From Chara braunii (taxonomy: Eukaryota > Streptophyta > Charophyceae > Charales > Characeae): DNA of 42,502 nt. The translations under genes were made by a program, and so were the position numbers. Numbering within the stretch: position 1 is the first letter of the stretch; every line of letters begins with the position of its first letter. The notes under the pieces are model-generated. The model saw only the letters and a program-made list of their open reading frames with translations. It searched no databases and had not been told where the DNA came from. Positions 31,185-40,451 of the stretch are shown here, in pieces. Where the stretch lies: positions 2,882,167 to 2,924,668 of the forward strand of contig BFEA01000038.1 in the NCBI GenBank assembly GCA_003427395.1. The letters are read 5' to 3'.

Positions 31185-31329
31185 ATAGAGACGATTTCCG
31201 GCAAAAGAAATTCCCATGGCGTGATGGGCAGTGTGTACAAGGCCTGAGTACATATTCACCGTGATATGCTTAAAAAAAAAAACTTTGGACCATTTCTCGA
31301 TTTATGTGTGTCATCCTTGCGCAGGGGCC

Positions 31330-31361
<32 letters not shown>

Positions 31362-31456
31362 ACGGATGTCCCGAAGGACCCACCACACCACCACCACACA
31401 CCACGGTAATCCGAGATTACTAGCATTTCCAACTTCATGTTCTCGAGATGCAGAGT
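31185..31456 (-). rRNA. Nuclear copy of mitochondrial small-subunit rRNA (3' part), split by U6
   Basis: The reverse complement matches conserved 16S-type positions near helix 44: GGCCTTGTACACACTGCCCA and TCACGCCATGGGAATT, and, beyond the U6 insert, CATGAAGTTGGAAATGCTAG then TAATCTCGGATTACC. The wording resembles plant mitochondrial 18S. It is a short, mutated fragment, so a nuclear insertion of mitochondrial DNA (NUMT), not a working rRNA gene. Confidence 0.8.
31282..31379 (-). ncRNA. U6 snRNA, well-conserved copy with T11 terminator
   Basis: Full length by eye: GTCCTTCGGGACATCCGTTA start, intact ACAGAGA box and AGATTAGCATGGCCCCTGCG, then AAATCGAGAAATGGTCCAAA followed by 11 T, a Pol III terminator. 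It lies inside the mitochondrial rRNA fragment. No plant USE (RTCCCACATCG) or TATA box at the proper distance is visible upstream, where a CCACCA-type repeat stands instead. Either a pseudogene from a primary transcript or a gene with an unusual promoter; I favour pseudogene. Confidence 0.75.
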
Positions 31457-31879
31457 ATTTTCCAAAACAAAGTTGTGCGGCCGCTTGACAAGCGGAAAGT
31501 TCGAACTGAGGCCCTCTTGTGGTCGTTTGCGTCATCCCCTTGTGTTAGGTCGGGTCATCCACTTGTGTTAGGTTTGTCAACGATTGGTTGAATTCATGTG
31601 GCTCGGCGTCAGCATTTCAGTTAGGTGACCGCGTCCATGTTTTTTTTTTTTTTTTTTTTGGGTCCATGTCAGCAAGGTGTTTTTTGTTTTTTTTGTTTTG
31701 TTTTTGTGAAAAGATGGGCGCGCACTCGCATATTGGTACCAATAAACCAAGGGTGGCGCTGAAAGAATTACGTTCCAGAGAGGGCATACGGAGCCAAATC
31801 ATGTGATTGAGGAGCTGGCTGGCATGAGGGTATGTCATGATGTCTGTCGGCTTTAGCCTATTTCAAGCATTCCTCATAA

Positions 31880-31900
31880 GAGATGTACTTTGACTTCATG

Positions 31901-31938
<38 letters not shown>

Positions 31939-32138
31939 CACTCGGTTAAGCCCGATAACGAGCGCAACCCTTGTTTTGTGTTGCTAAGACATCGCAATGA
32001 TGTGCTGCACTCACAAAAAACTGCCAGTGATATACTGGAGGAAGGTGGGGATTGGCGTCAAGTCCGCATGTCCCTTATGGGCTGGGCTACACACGTGCTC
32101 CAGTGGCAATGAAAATAGGAAGCAAGGCTTTGAAGTTT
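31880..32138 (+). rRNA. Nuclear copy of mitochondrial small-subunit rRNA (central part)
   Basis: It contains CAGGTGCTGCATGGCTGTCG, CAGCTCGTGTCGTGAGA, AACGAGCGCAACCCT, CTGCCAGTGATATACTGGAG and GGGCTGGGCTACACACGTGC, conserved positions of small-subunit rRNA. TTTTGTGTTGCTAAGACATC and TATACTGGAGG fit plant mitochondrial 18S better than plastid 16S. Several substitutions and truncation at both ends make it a NUMT. It is in the opposite orientation to 31185-31456. Confidence 0.85.
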
Positions 32139-32369
32139 GAACCACTAGTACCGGCGCCAGTGTTGGGAAAATAGGGAAAAGTGGCAGTTTTCCCAACTCC
32201 TAAAAATTTGGAGGTCGGGCCCGACGAGGGCTGCCATTGATAAATCTGATCAGCGGCGGTCGTTTTGTTTCCGCCTCCGAAAAGGTCGGAGGCCCACCCG
32301 AGGCCTGCTATTTTTCCACGCGGCAAAGGTGGAGCGAATCAATCCTGAAACATTGCCTCAGTTCAGATT

Positions 32370-32462
32370 GTTCTTCTCTTGATTTCTGAGTGCAAATCTT
32401 TGCATGCACAGGCCGCATGTGAATCTTCTCCGTGTTATTCCAATTTCAACAGACGTCTAGAA
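32370..32462 (-). pseudogene. Diverged U6 pseudogene
   Basis: The plus strand GGCCGCATGTGAATCTTCTC, then TTATTCCAATTTCAACAGAC, aligns with the antisense of U6 (GGCCATGCTAATCTTCTCTG, GTTCCAATTTTAACGGATG), with roughly a quarter of the positions changed. An old copy. Confidence 0.65.
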
Positions 32463-33080
32463 GAACCGATGACTTTAACCGAAGAGCAACACCAAGAAGC
32501 ACGGAAGGGGAAAAAAAAAAAAAAAAGAGTAACGAAGGGAGTGGTGGTCCCCCCGGACATGTGGATGCAGAGTCATTGCAGACCCAGTATCGAACTGACA
32601 GAGATGATCTCAGCAATGACTCTGACCTCTGTGTGAGGTGCTGGCGGTCCTTAGCCATTGGGCGACAGAGGGGAAGGGGAGATAGTATAGCATTGCGGAC
32701 AATGTGGAGTCTATTTTAAGTTACTATTAACATGAAAGTGTGGGATTTAGGAAATTATGAGTCGATTAAGACGATGATGAGGTTCGTGTTTGCAGCACTT
32801 GCCATTATGAACCGGATAGCTTGAGTGCATATGTTCAGGATCATCTGGAAAATACAAAGAATGTCAGGATTACCTGGATTGGGGAAGACGCTGACTGCGT
32901 CTGTCTCGAAGGATGCTGAAGGAGTGCACATAGATCATATATCCCGTTTGACGATATATACAAACAGCCTCTTGACACCCTCATCTCTTGTCCTTCCTCT
33001 CTTTCTTCCTACTCTTCACAGTCCAGTTCTCTGGAACTAGCATGCATATTGCATAAGTAACACACACATATATAACATAT
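32463..33080. other. Unannotated stretch
   Basis: No gene recognised. It includes an A16 run and short frames. Confidence 0.4.
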
Positions 33081-33151
33081 ATATCGTCAAATAGAACTGC
33101 CCGGTAAACCGTAGGCAGAGAGGGAGAAGAGGACAACAAACGAGGGGCTGT

Positions 33152-33188
33152 GACAAACTGTTTCGTCGGAGTTTCACCGACTCATCAG
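33152..33188 (-). ncRNA. Hammerhead ribozyme-like core 1
   Basis: Minus strand: CTGATGA, stem II GTCGG/CCGAC closing TGAAACT, GAAA, then CAGTTTGTC, where CA and TG can form a very short stem III before the UC cleavage position. The core matches the hammerhead consensus. A helix I between the flanking bases is not evident. Confidence 0.6.
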
Positions 33189-33467
33189 GAGGCTGAATAT
33201 CGTCACAAACATATATATCGTCAAATAGAACTGCCCGGTGGGATACCAGACCAGACGTGGCAAGGCACGAAGCAACGTCTTCTCTGTATTTACGTTGATT
33301 ACTGACGTAAATTGACTATTTTAAAGCTTTTTTCGATAAGAGAATTAATTGCTGCTATAAGGTCTTGAGGAACTAAAAATCTTTCTTCTTCTGTATATAT
33401 CGTCAAATAGAACTGCCCGGTAAACCGTAGGCAGAGAGGGAGAAGAGGACAACAAATGAGGGGCTGT

Positions 33468-33504
33468 GACAAACTGTTTCGTCGGAGTTTCACCGACTCA
33501 TCAG
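33468..33504 (-). ncRNA. Hammerhead ribozyme-like core 2
   Basis: Same sequence as core 1 (CTGATGA ... GAAAC ... GTC), 316 bp away in the same orientation. Confidence 0.6.
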
Positions 33505-33901
33505 GAGGCTATATATATTGTCACATCACTACAAACTAAAAGAGCGCACTTTGCGGAACAAAGAATAAAAGCAAAAAACGGGCACAGTGATAACATGCAA
33601 AAATAAAAAGAAAAAGAAAAAACAAGGGCAGATTGAAACCATTAAATTTCTCATTCTTCTTTGAACTCCACCTCCACTGTGCCTCTCACGTGCAAGGCTC
33701 GCCACGTTGTATATATATCGTCAAATATATATATATATATATATCGTCAATATATATCGTCAAATAGAACTGCCCGGTAAACCGTAGGCAGAGAGGGAGA
33801 AGAGGACAACAAATGAGGGGCTGTGACAATATATGGTCGTAGAAAACCGGGGGGTGAACGGTGTGCAGAAAGGGAGAAAATGACAACAAACGAAGGGCTG
33901 C

Positions 33902-33938
33902 GACAGACTGTTTCGGTCGAGTTTCACCAACTCGTCAG
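33902..33938 (-). ncRNA. Hammerhead ribozyme-like core 3
   Basis: Minus strand CTGACGA (the hammerhead consensus allows any base there), stem II GTTG/CGAC, one extra C, then GAAA and CAGTCTGTC. Diverged from cores 1 and 2 but retaining the catalytic boxes. Confidence 0.5.
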
Positions 33939-33945
33939 GAGGCAG

Positions 33946-34369
33946 ATTTCCCCAAATGTAAACCAGTATGGATGGGGCAGGCAAGCAGTGGTCTGAATGA
34001 TAGGCAGAGAGAGCATGTAGGCAAATGCACAAGATGGAAGAGGAACTAGAGCTATGGAAAAGAAAAAGATGCGATTCGAAGAGTATGTGCTCATGCCGCA
34101 CATCACGACAAAAGAAGAAGATTTCCAGAAGGTGGAGAAGAAATTCATGATATGTATTAACTTTTTATTAGTTTTTAAGTATTCGTTGCCAGAAAGTGGA
34201 GAACACGTGCCCTAGGGGTTCTAGAAAGAAGCAGTGTAGGAAAGGCACGGGGGAGAAAGGAGGTAGAGGCAAGCAAGGACGAACTGGGATCGTGCACTTC
34301 AAGACAGGGGGAAAAATGGAGTGTCATTGCTTCCCTACTCTGCACGTGTATCGGCAGCACTGATACAAC
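33946..34369. other. Unannotated stretch
   Basis: No gene recognised; purine-rich DNA with short frames. Confidence 0.4.
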
Positions 34370-34479
34370 TACCGTTTTCACCCGAATAGAAAGCCCGGTC
34401 ATTATAGCTGCATTTGAGGCAAACTTTCAGTCCCGATGCGGCGATAGTGACCGGGCGTACTATTCGGGTGAAGACAGTA
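34370..34479. mobile_element. Mariner-like MITE, copy C
   Basis: TA-bounded; TTCACCCGAATAGAAAGCCC left, and inverted GGGCGTACTATTCGGGTGAA right, with CCGGTCATTATAGCTGCATT inside. Confidence 0.8.
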
Positions 34480-34489
34480 GGATGCTACG

Positions 34490-35510
34490 TAGTAGAACTG
34501 GCTGCTATGTAGAGGTAGGCTGCTGTGTGCCCTAGCTGGTACTATGTACAGTGGGTGCTGATATAAGGGCTGGCTGCTATGTGTAGCCTTCGCTATGTGT
34601 GATGGGTGGTACTATGTGAGCTGGGTGGCATGTGCAGTGAGTGGGCAGTACTATGTGGACTGGGTGCCATGTGCAGTGGGTGAGAGTATGTCGGCTGGGT
34701 ATAGTGGGTGGTGCTCTGTGCAGCAGGTGAGGTGGGTGCTAAGTTGCTACCTGTGCTCGGTAGCGCCATGTGGGCTGGGTGCTACTATGTGGCTAGGCAG
34801 GGTGGAACTATGTGTGGCCGCCGGCCGGGGCCGGACAGTCATATGCGTGGTGGCCTGGGCGGTATAGTAAGCGTTGTGGCTGGGCGGTAGTGTGTGTGGT
34901 GGGAAGGGTGGCATTATGTGTGGTGGGGGGATTTGTACTACGTGTGCTGGTTTGGCAGCGACGCGATACAACTGGCACTGAGAACAAACAATACAAAACA
35001 GGGCCGGAGGAAGCGACAAACAGCTGGCACGGAGAGAGGCAGCACAGGAGGCCACAGAATCCAGGAGAGAATGGAAGAGTGATTGCTATTGTATGGAGTG
35101 CAGTGCCATGTGTGCCCACAGCGCATGCTGGGTACTTCGCACACTGGGTGACACACATGGCTGGCTCCTATGTGTGCCAGACTGCCAGGTGCTACAATGT
35201 GGACTGAGCAATAGGTGCTGGGTGTTGTGTGCCCTGGACGCTACGCGCACTGGGTGGGACTATGTGCGCTGGGTGCTATGTCCACTGAATGGTACTAGGT
35301 GGGCCTGGTACTATGTACACTGGCTGGCACTGTGTGGGCTGGGTGGTATGGGTGCCGGATAGTACAACGTGGGCTGGGGGCTGAGTGATATGTCAAGTGG
35401 GTGGTACTATGTGGAGTGTATGATACTATGAGAGGTGGATGGTACTATTAGGGGTGGTGGGTGGTGGTGTGTGAGGTGGGCAGTACGCTGTAGGGTGGGG
35501 TGTCCTAAAT
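34490..35510. repeat. GT-rich degenerate minisatellite
   Basis: Over fifty imperfect units of about 15-17 bp around GCTGGGTGGTACTATGTG. Interrupted at ~34955-35085 by unrelated sequence. Open frames in it are repeat-derived. Confidence 0.85.
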
Positions 35511-36390
35511 GGAACCCCAAAAAGAAAGAAGCATTCTGTAAGTGAGCTGTTCTTTTCTCAAGCTGACCCAGGCCAAGGGTGTGAGCTACACATGCGATTG
35601 TTTAAAAAACAAAAGTGAACCCCAGACCCCAACATACTTGCCTACGCCCCTAGAACCGCCCCTCCTCAAGAAAAAGAACCCTATGTAAGTGAGCTGGATC
35701 AAAAAAGAAAGAAAGACTACCCCTAGGTACTCGCCTAGCAGCTCGGTGCACATCCGAGCAGCTTGGAGCATCTTGGGGCGGCTTGGAGCAGCTTGGAGCA
35801 GCTTGGAGCTGCTGAGCAGCTGTTCAAATACAGCTCGGGGATACTACATACTTTTGCTGAAATGGCTGGACGCTCCCGGTCGAATACAGGTTGGGGTTTG
35901 AGACTCTCAGGGGAATGCAAGGAATGGAAAACAACGATGATGAAGGAAAATACAAAAACACTGACATAGGTACTCTGCATCCCCGGAGGAGACGAGACAA
36001 AAACACGGGACAACATACAAAACAACAGTTGCAAGAGGGGCATGCACAGAGGAAACCAAAAACAGCCAGCAGGACATCCACAAACTGCAGGCAGCTGGCA
36101 GCCTGCAGCTGTTGTTTTTGACCTCCACTACCCGACCCTTCTTTCACCACCCCCCTCTCTGGTCCCAGCCAGTCGCGGCCCTGTAACGGGATGTGTTCAT
36201 TATTATAATGAGAAACACCCCTTCAACGCCAGGTGAGAGCTGTGCTAACAATCTTCGACTAAACTGCAAAAGGGTGTGTGAAGGAGATGTTCTGCAGAGA
36301 GGGGTCCCACGGTTTGGTTTTAACTTTCAGGTTTCAATATATAATAACTAATTAAACTAAATGAAAAGGAGGGATACTCAGGATAAGTCA
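35511..36390. other. Unannotated stretch
   Basis: No gene supported. 35750-35815 is a short tandem of GAGCAGCTTG units; 36075-36112 has nested CAGCTG/CTGCAG inverted repeats. Confidence 0.5.
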
Positions 36391-36519
36391 AGATGACCTA
36401 GGGGAGCAAGTAAGAAACAGGGGACCAAAGAGGGTTCGACAGGGAAGGGAAAGGAAGGTAGACGGATGCCCTACGGACAGCACGAAGGAAGTACAAGGAA
36501 TGTAAAGCAAGGGATGATA

Positions 36520-36600
36520 AAAGGGATATACAAGGGATGATAAAAGGGATATCAAAGGGGACACTAAGGGATACCGAGGGACACCAAAGGTTACAAGGAC
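36520..36600. repeat. Short tandem repeat GGGATGATAAAAGGGATAT
   Basis: Two to three units of ~26 bp grading into GGGA.AC.AAGG repeats. Confidence 0.7.
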
Positions 36601-36879
36601 TATGAGACAAGTGAGAGATGGGATGAACTATGTGGCCTGAGAGACTGTCAAGAAAGCGGCCCCCCACACCCCGCCTCCCTTGGGATCCTTCTGCTGCATG
36701 ACTGGGTGCTACCAGTAAGCTTCCCAGCCAGCAGAAGCACCCCTCAAGGAAGGCCAAGGCTTGTGGGGGGGGACAATCCGTAACAGTCCCTACCTTGTGC
36801 AGATGACTAGTGCTGCAAGGGCAAGGCTGACTCTTTTTCTTACTCTCTTCGGCCTCATCCTCATGCTTGGTGGTGATAA

Positions 36880-37185
36880 GCAACCGCACTGACGCAACCC
36901 AGAACAGAAGGGGCTTGTTGTTTTTCGGGAGAAGGGGGGAGGGGGGGGAAAGGGGAACAAACAAAAAGAAACGGAAGGCATACTGTAGTGCGACAGAGGT
37001 GGGAGGCTGAACTGTACCATTTGTTGTTTCTTCCCTTCTGCTATTCTGAACTCTGTCCCATGCTTCCCGGTGATAAGTAACCGGACTGCCCCCCCGAGAA
37101 TGGACGGGGCTCTTGTGTGTGCATGTGTGTGTGTTTTCAGGGGAAAAAACAACAACAACAAAGAAACAGCAGGCATACTTACATC
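36880..37185. repeat. Duplication spanning an exon-intron junction
   Basis: 36880-36990 and 37070-37182 share TGATAAG.AACCG.ACTG, GGGGCT.TTGT, TTTC.GGGG and GAAAC.G.AGGCATACT. The right copy ends at the 5' splice site of the WD40 exon at 37182. The left copy no longer has the GTAAGT donor. Confidence 0.55.
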
Positions 37186-37621
37186 TGTTCCTTCTCTTCT
37201 GCCTCTTGCTCCAGAATGTCAAGCTCATTCGGACGATCAGGTTCATCCACGTCCTTGGCACGGTCATCCCACTCCCTTGCAGTCTTTCCAGTGGCTCCCT
37301 GATCTTCATCCCTGCGTTGCACAGAACTTCCTCTCTCCCGCCTTGTCAGGCCTCCAATGCTTCTGAGCCTGGACTGGGCCTGCACCCTCAAAGCTGCAGT
37401 TTCCGCACCGTCGCAAGCAAAAATCGCACCATCGCATCCAGCAGTAAAAATGCGGCCACCAGCGATCACGATCGTGAGGACACCACCTACGAATGAGTCA
37501 TGGAGCCTTAACACCCGTACATCCGACGGTACGAGAGGAAACCTCTTGCCCTGAAGTGGATACACGTGAAGAGTTCCATCACAAGCGCCGGTGACCAGCA
37601 TCCCTCCGTCTTGAGAAATGG
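37183..37621 (-). CDS. WD40-repeat protein, internal exon B
   Basis: A 439-bp open exon on the minus strand. It starts after TTGCTTGCAG (acceptor with pyrimidine-rich lead) and ends CAGAT before GTAAGT, a consensus donor. It encodes AISQDGGMLVTGACDGTLHV, a typical WD40 blade (S-x-D-G ... G-x-x-D-G-x), then a second blade (GGVLTIVIAGGRIFTAGCDG), and then a charged, helical tail (LDILEQEAEEKEQ) suggesting coiled coil. The layout, WD blades followed by coiled coil, recalls flagellar CFAP43/CFAP44-type proteins, but this is a guess and I assign no symbol. Exon A supplies the first base of its first codon. Confidence 0.8.
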
Positions 37622-38068
37622 CTGCAAGCAATTAGAGGGCAAAAGAAAAAGAGGGGAGGGAAACACAGGCAGGCATGAGAACCAGGAAATGCACTTGGCA
37701 CACCTTTCAGTCCAGATGCGGGTTGTACAGGGTCTTTCAGAATCTTTCTAATTTTTTTTTGCCCTTTCAGGGTGCGCAGCCCGTCAACCACCAATGCTGA
37801 TGGCCGGCGGTTTTGCAGACAGCCAGACCGGGCCAGTCAGCTGTCTGCTAACCAATCGGCAGATGACACTGCACTGTGCTTATAAAAAAATGCAACCTGG
37901 GGGCAAATCTGCACGGGGGAAGCGGGGGGAAGAGGGGGTAGTGTTGTTGGGGGGGGAGGGGGGAGTAAGTTGAAAACTAATTTAAGGACCATAGCTCAAG
38001 ACAGAGGATGTCTCGTGTCGACCAGCCTGCATTAAATGGCAGGGGATACAAAGGCAACCCTATTCACT

Positions 38069-38837
38069 GTTCAGAACATGGCTGTGCCGGCAACCGGCCG
38101 GTTGGACCCCCAGTGGTCCAACCGGAATTCCGGTTGGTCCCAAAAGTGGGTCAAAAAAATAAAAATAAAAAAAATTGAAAACATGGTTGGACTGCGCTCG
38201 CCGAGATCTCCCCGAATCCGCAAAGAAAACTTTGAACAGAGAAGTTTCGTTTGGGGGGGGTTATGGTGAGGGTGTTGGTGGAGGGGTTTCAGCAACCACA
38301 GGCTTCAGCAGACATTGACAACAACGTACCTGGCTTTCTGCAAACGTTAACCTTCCACCCAAAAACTTTGAAAAGGGGGCTGGAGGTGTTACTGGCAGGG
38401 TAGGGACGGTACTTCCCACCCAAAAACTTTGAAAAGGAGGGTGGGGGTGATAGTGTGAGCGGGTGTTTGTCACTGCTGTCTGGTCCACGTTGCCCTCGAT
38501 ACTGGTAGGGTGATGGTCCTGAGTGCTGGTCACACTGAGGTAGGATAGTAGGGATAGGGGGTGCGATGGGAGCATTAATGGGGGGAAGGGTAGGAAAGGT
38601 GGCCTATCCTGTCAGCACAACTACCGGCTGCTGTTACCAGCAATCACCGGGGATCTAGTCCTTGGCCTCTACAACACCCTGGGCCTTTTTAAAAATAAAA
38701 TAAAAATAAAAAATTAAAAAGATGTGCTACGGCCAAACGGGGGGGAACCGGCCCGGTCGACCGGCCAGTAGGACCGGTTCGGTTCCGGTTGGGGGAGGGC
38801 CCCCCGGTCCTACCGGGTTTGCAGCCTTGGTTCAGAA
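38069..38837. mobile_element. hAT-like transposon, second copy, perfect 8-bp duplication
   Basis: GTTCAGAA at 38069-38076 and 38830-38837 flanks a 753-bp element (38077-38829). Ends: CATGGCTGTGCCGGCAACCG and, inverted, CAAGGCTGCAAACCCGGTAG. The interior matches both halves of the split copy at 4998-14674 in reverse orientation. No transposase. It lies in the WD40 intron. Confidence 0.9.
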
Positions 38838-39814
38838 GAACTTTCCGGCATTTAAGTAAGAAAGCAATGCCGCCGGCTCCCGTATATGTTTTATTAAGAT
38901 ATAGCGAAGGTACTGTGCATAAAAAAGTGTCGCGATAAGCAGAGGGGCGAGGAGTTTTCCCTCTCCAACCGTGCACCCGTGGCATGCACTCAAATCACAA
39001 CGCCGATTGAGCACTGGTGGAGATCTACCCTGTCGTTGCAAGCAAAGAAGTCAGCAGTCTCATCGAGGGAGTGAAGGCTTCAACCTTGACTAACCACAAC
39101 GCCGAGCTGTAGAAAAATCATTGTTTGTTGGATAAAGAACAATCGTGGAGCATTGTTTGTTGGATAAAGAACAATCGTGGAGCATTGTTTGTTGGATAAA
39201 GGACAATCACGTGCCACTCCTCATCATAGCCTCAGCGAGTCATCTACAGGGTGAAGAGTATCATTGCAAGTCTTCTGTCAGTGACAATAGAACTACGCTG
39301 CGTCAAGTACAACCATATTTCCACGGTTGGTACTACAACTCATCGTTGACTCAACCATCGCATAAGACCCCCGATAGACTCCTCGTTTCATCCATCCCGT
39401 CCACCGCCACCGAGTCTGCTTTTCATGCCAAGCACAGTGTTTCCCTTCTGAGTCTCCCTGCCATAGATCAGAGGGAGGATGCCCCATATTGCGCCTAGCC
39501 AGTGCGGGATGAATGGGTTTCCCTCGTCCTTTTTTCTTTTTCTTCTTTTTTTAATAACAAACGTGACACGTCCTAATAAGTTAATTATCTGGGTACGCTT
39601 TGATCTTCATTTCGATAAAGCTTAAAATCTTCATTTGAAGATACAATTCTGAACTGGCTTGTCCAGTTGTTAAGCATTTGACACGATTGTACTGTGATTG
39701 CAGCAAGATTTCCCTTTTTTGAAGTTTTTTCAAGTTTTCGGGTTGAAGGGGCGGAGCCCCAAACATGATCGTATTCTACTATTCATCCGATTCCAGCCCC
39801 AAAAATTATTGTAT
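38838..39814. other. Intronic DNA with no recognised gene
   Basis: A 117-codon frame at 39145-39498 has no conserved features and partly consists of the tandem repeat at 39119. Confidence 0.45.
39119..39212. repeat. 32-bp tandem repeat, three copies
   Basis: CATTGTTTGTTGGATAAAGA followed by ACAATCGTGGAG, repeated three times, the third with changes. Each unit can pair ATTGT with ACAAT. Confidence 0.9.
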
Positions 39815-39902
39815 TTATCCGATTAACTCAGGATTCGAACTCATGCTCTGTTTAGTAGCAGTTACACGAGTACCGTTCAGCTAGATGGGCTACAGACCTG
39901 CA
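39815..39902 (-). mobile_element. tRNA-derived SINE head
   Basis: The minus strand reads TAGCCCATCTAGCTGAACGG (A-box region) then GAGTTCGAATCCTGAG (B-box region), followed by GGATAAATACAATAA. Related to the ATGTGGCTGAATGGT family. Confidence 0.6.
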
Positions 39903-39955
39903 ACACATGCTAAAGGGGACTTTTTGAGGAGTAGGATTGGCAGCTTGTTTTGGAC

Positions 39956-40061
39956 TACTGTCTACACCCGAATAAAACACCCGGTAATTATTGCCGCATC
40001 TGGACTGAATGTGCCAAATGCAGCTATAATGACCGGGCGTTCTATTCGGGTGAAGACAGTA
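39956..40061. mobile_element. Mariner-like MITE, copy D
   Basis: TA-bounded; ACACCCGAATAAAACACCCG left and inverted CGGGCGTTCTATTCGGGTGA right. Lies in the WD40 intron. Confidence 0.8.
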
Positions 40062-40089
40062 GGGCTGACACTGTATGATGAGGGCTGAT

Positions 40090-40200
40090 ATCCAGCCCAT
40101 GTGGCTGAATGGTGCAAACATTATAACTGTTAGTGAACGGATCATGGTTTCGGATCCTAATGAAATCTGACCGGATAAAATGGGTTACATACTTAGAAAC
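40090..40200 (+). mobile_element. tRNA-derived SINE, third copy
   Basis: CCAGCCCATGTGGCTGAATG and GGTTTCGGATCCTAATG are spaced as A and B boxes. Confidence 0.6.
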
Positions 40201-40311
40201 GGATATGATGATGACTTCCAGCCTGACACCATGGATACGTAGTACATACACGAACAAGGGAGACATGAGGACAAAGCAAAGTATTATGTACAGAAAAGCA
40301 AAAATAAAAGG

Positions 40312-40424
40312 GGGTCTGTAATGACTCTGTATTTCAACAGTTCATGGGTGTACCAACTGGTACATACAGAAAAGCGGGACAACAAAGGTGGAGCATACCA
40401 ACAGCACAACTGGGTTCCAAAGAC
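40312..40424 (-). mobile_element. SINE fragment with 17-bp target duplication
   Basis: AAAGCAAAAATAAAAGG at 40295-40311 and 40425-40441 flanks it exactly. The minus strand contains CCAGTTGGTACACCCATGAA and continues to CTGTTGAAATACAGA. It is an inverted partner of the copy at 40452, giving a 35-bp perfect hairpin (40326-40360 with 40461-40495). Confidence 0.75.
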
Positions 40425-40451
40425 AAAGCAAAAATAAAAGGAAGTAACAAT

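Larger units (their letters stand above)
33083..33945 (-). repeat. Direct-repeat cluster with hammerhead-like cores (Penelope-like element?)
   Basis: A ~115-bp unit is repeated at 33083-33197, 33397-33511, 33713-33828 (3' part lost) and 33829-33945 (diverged). Shared blocks include CGTCAAATAGAACTGCCCGG, GGCAGAGAGGGAGAAGAGGA and GAGGGGCTGTGACAAACTG. AT microsatellites join them. The minus strand carries hammerhead-like motifs at the unit ends. Penelope-like retroelements are known to carry hammerhead ribozymes in tandem terminal repeats, so that is the leading explanation; no reverse transcriptase or GIY-YIG sequence is visible. Confidence 0.6.

Noticed and set aside
31880-32138. Functional bacterial or organellar 16S rRNA gene
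   Set aside because: Only ~260 bp, mutated, truncated, and surrounded by nuclear repeats.
34595-35362. Cys/Trp/Gly-rich frames
   Set aside because: Generated by the GT-rich minisatellite in several frames at once.
36398-37309. 303-codon minus-strand frame
   Set aside because: It crosses the consensus donor of the WD40 exon and reads intron DNA with poly-purine and CA tracts; only its first part overlaps real exon in another frame.
39145-39498. 117-codon plus-strand frame
   Set aside because: It begins in a 32-bp tandem repeat, lacks conserved features and lies in an intron of the opposite strand.
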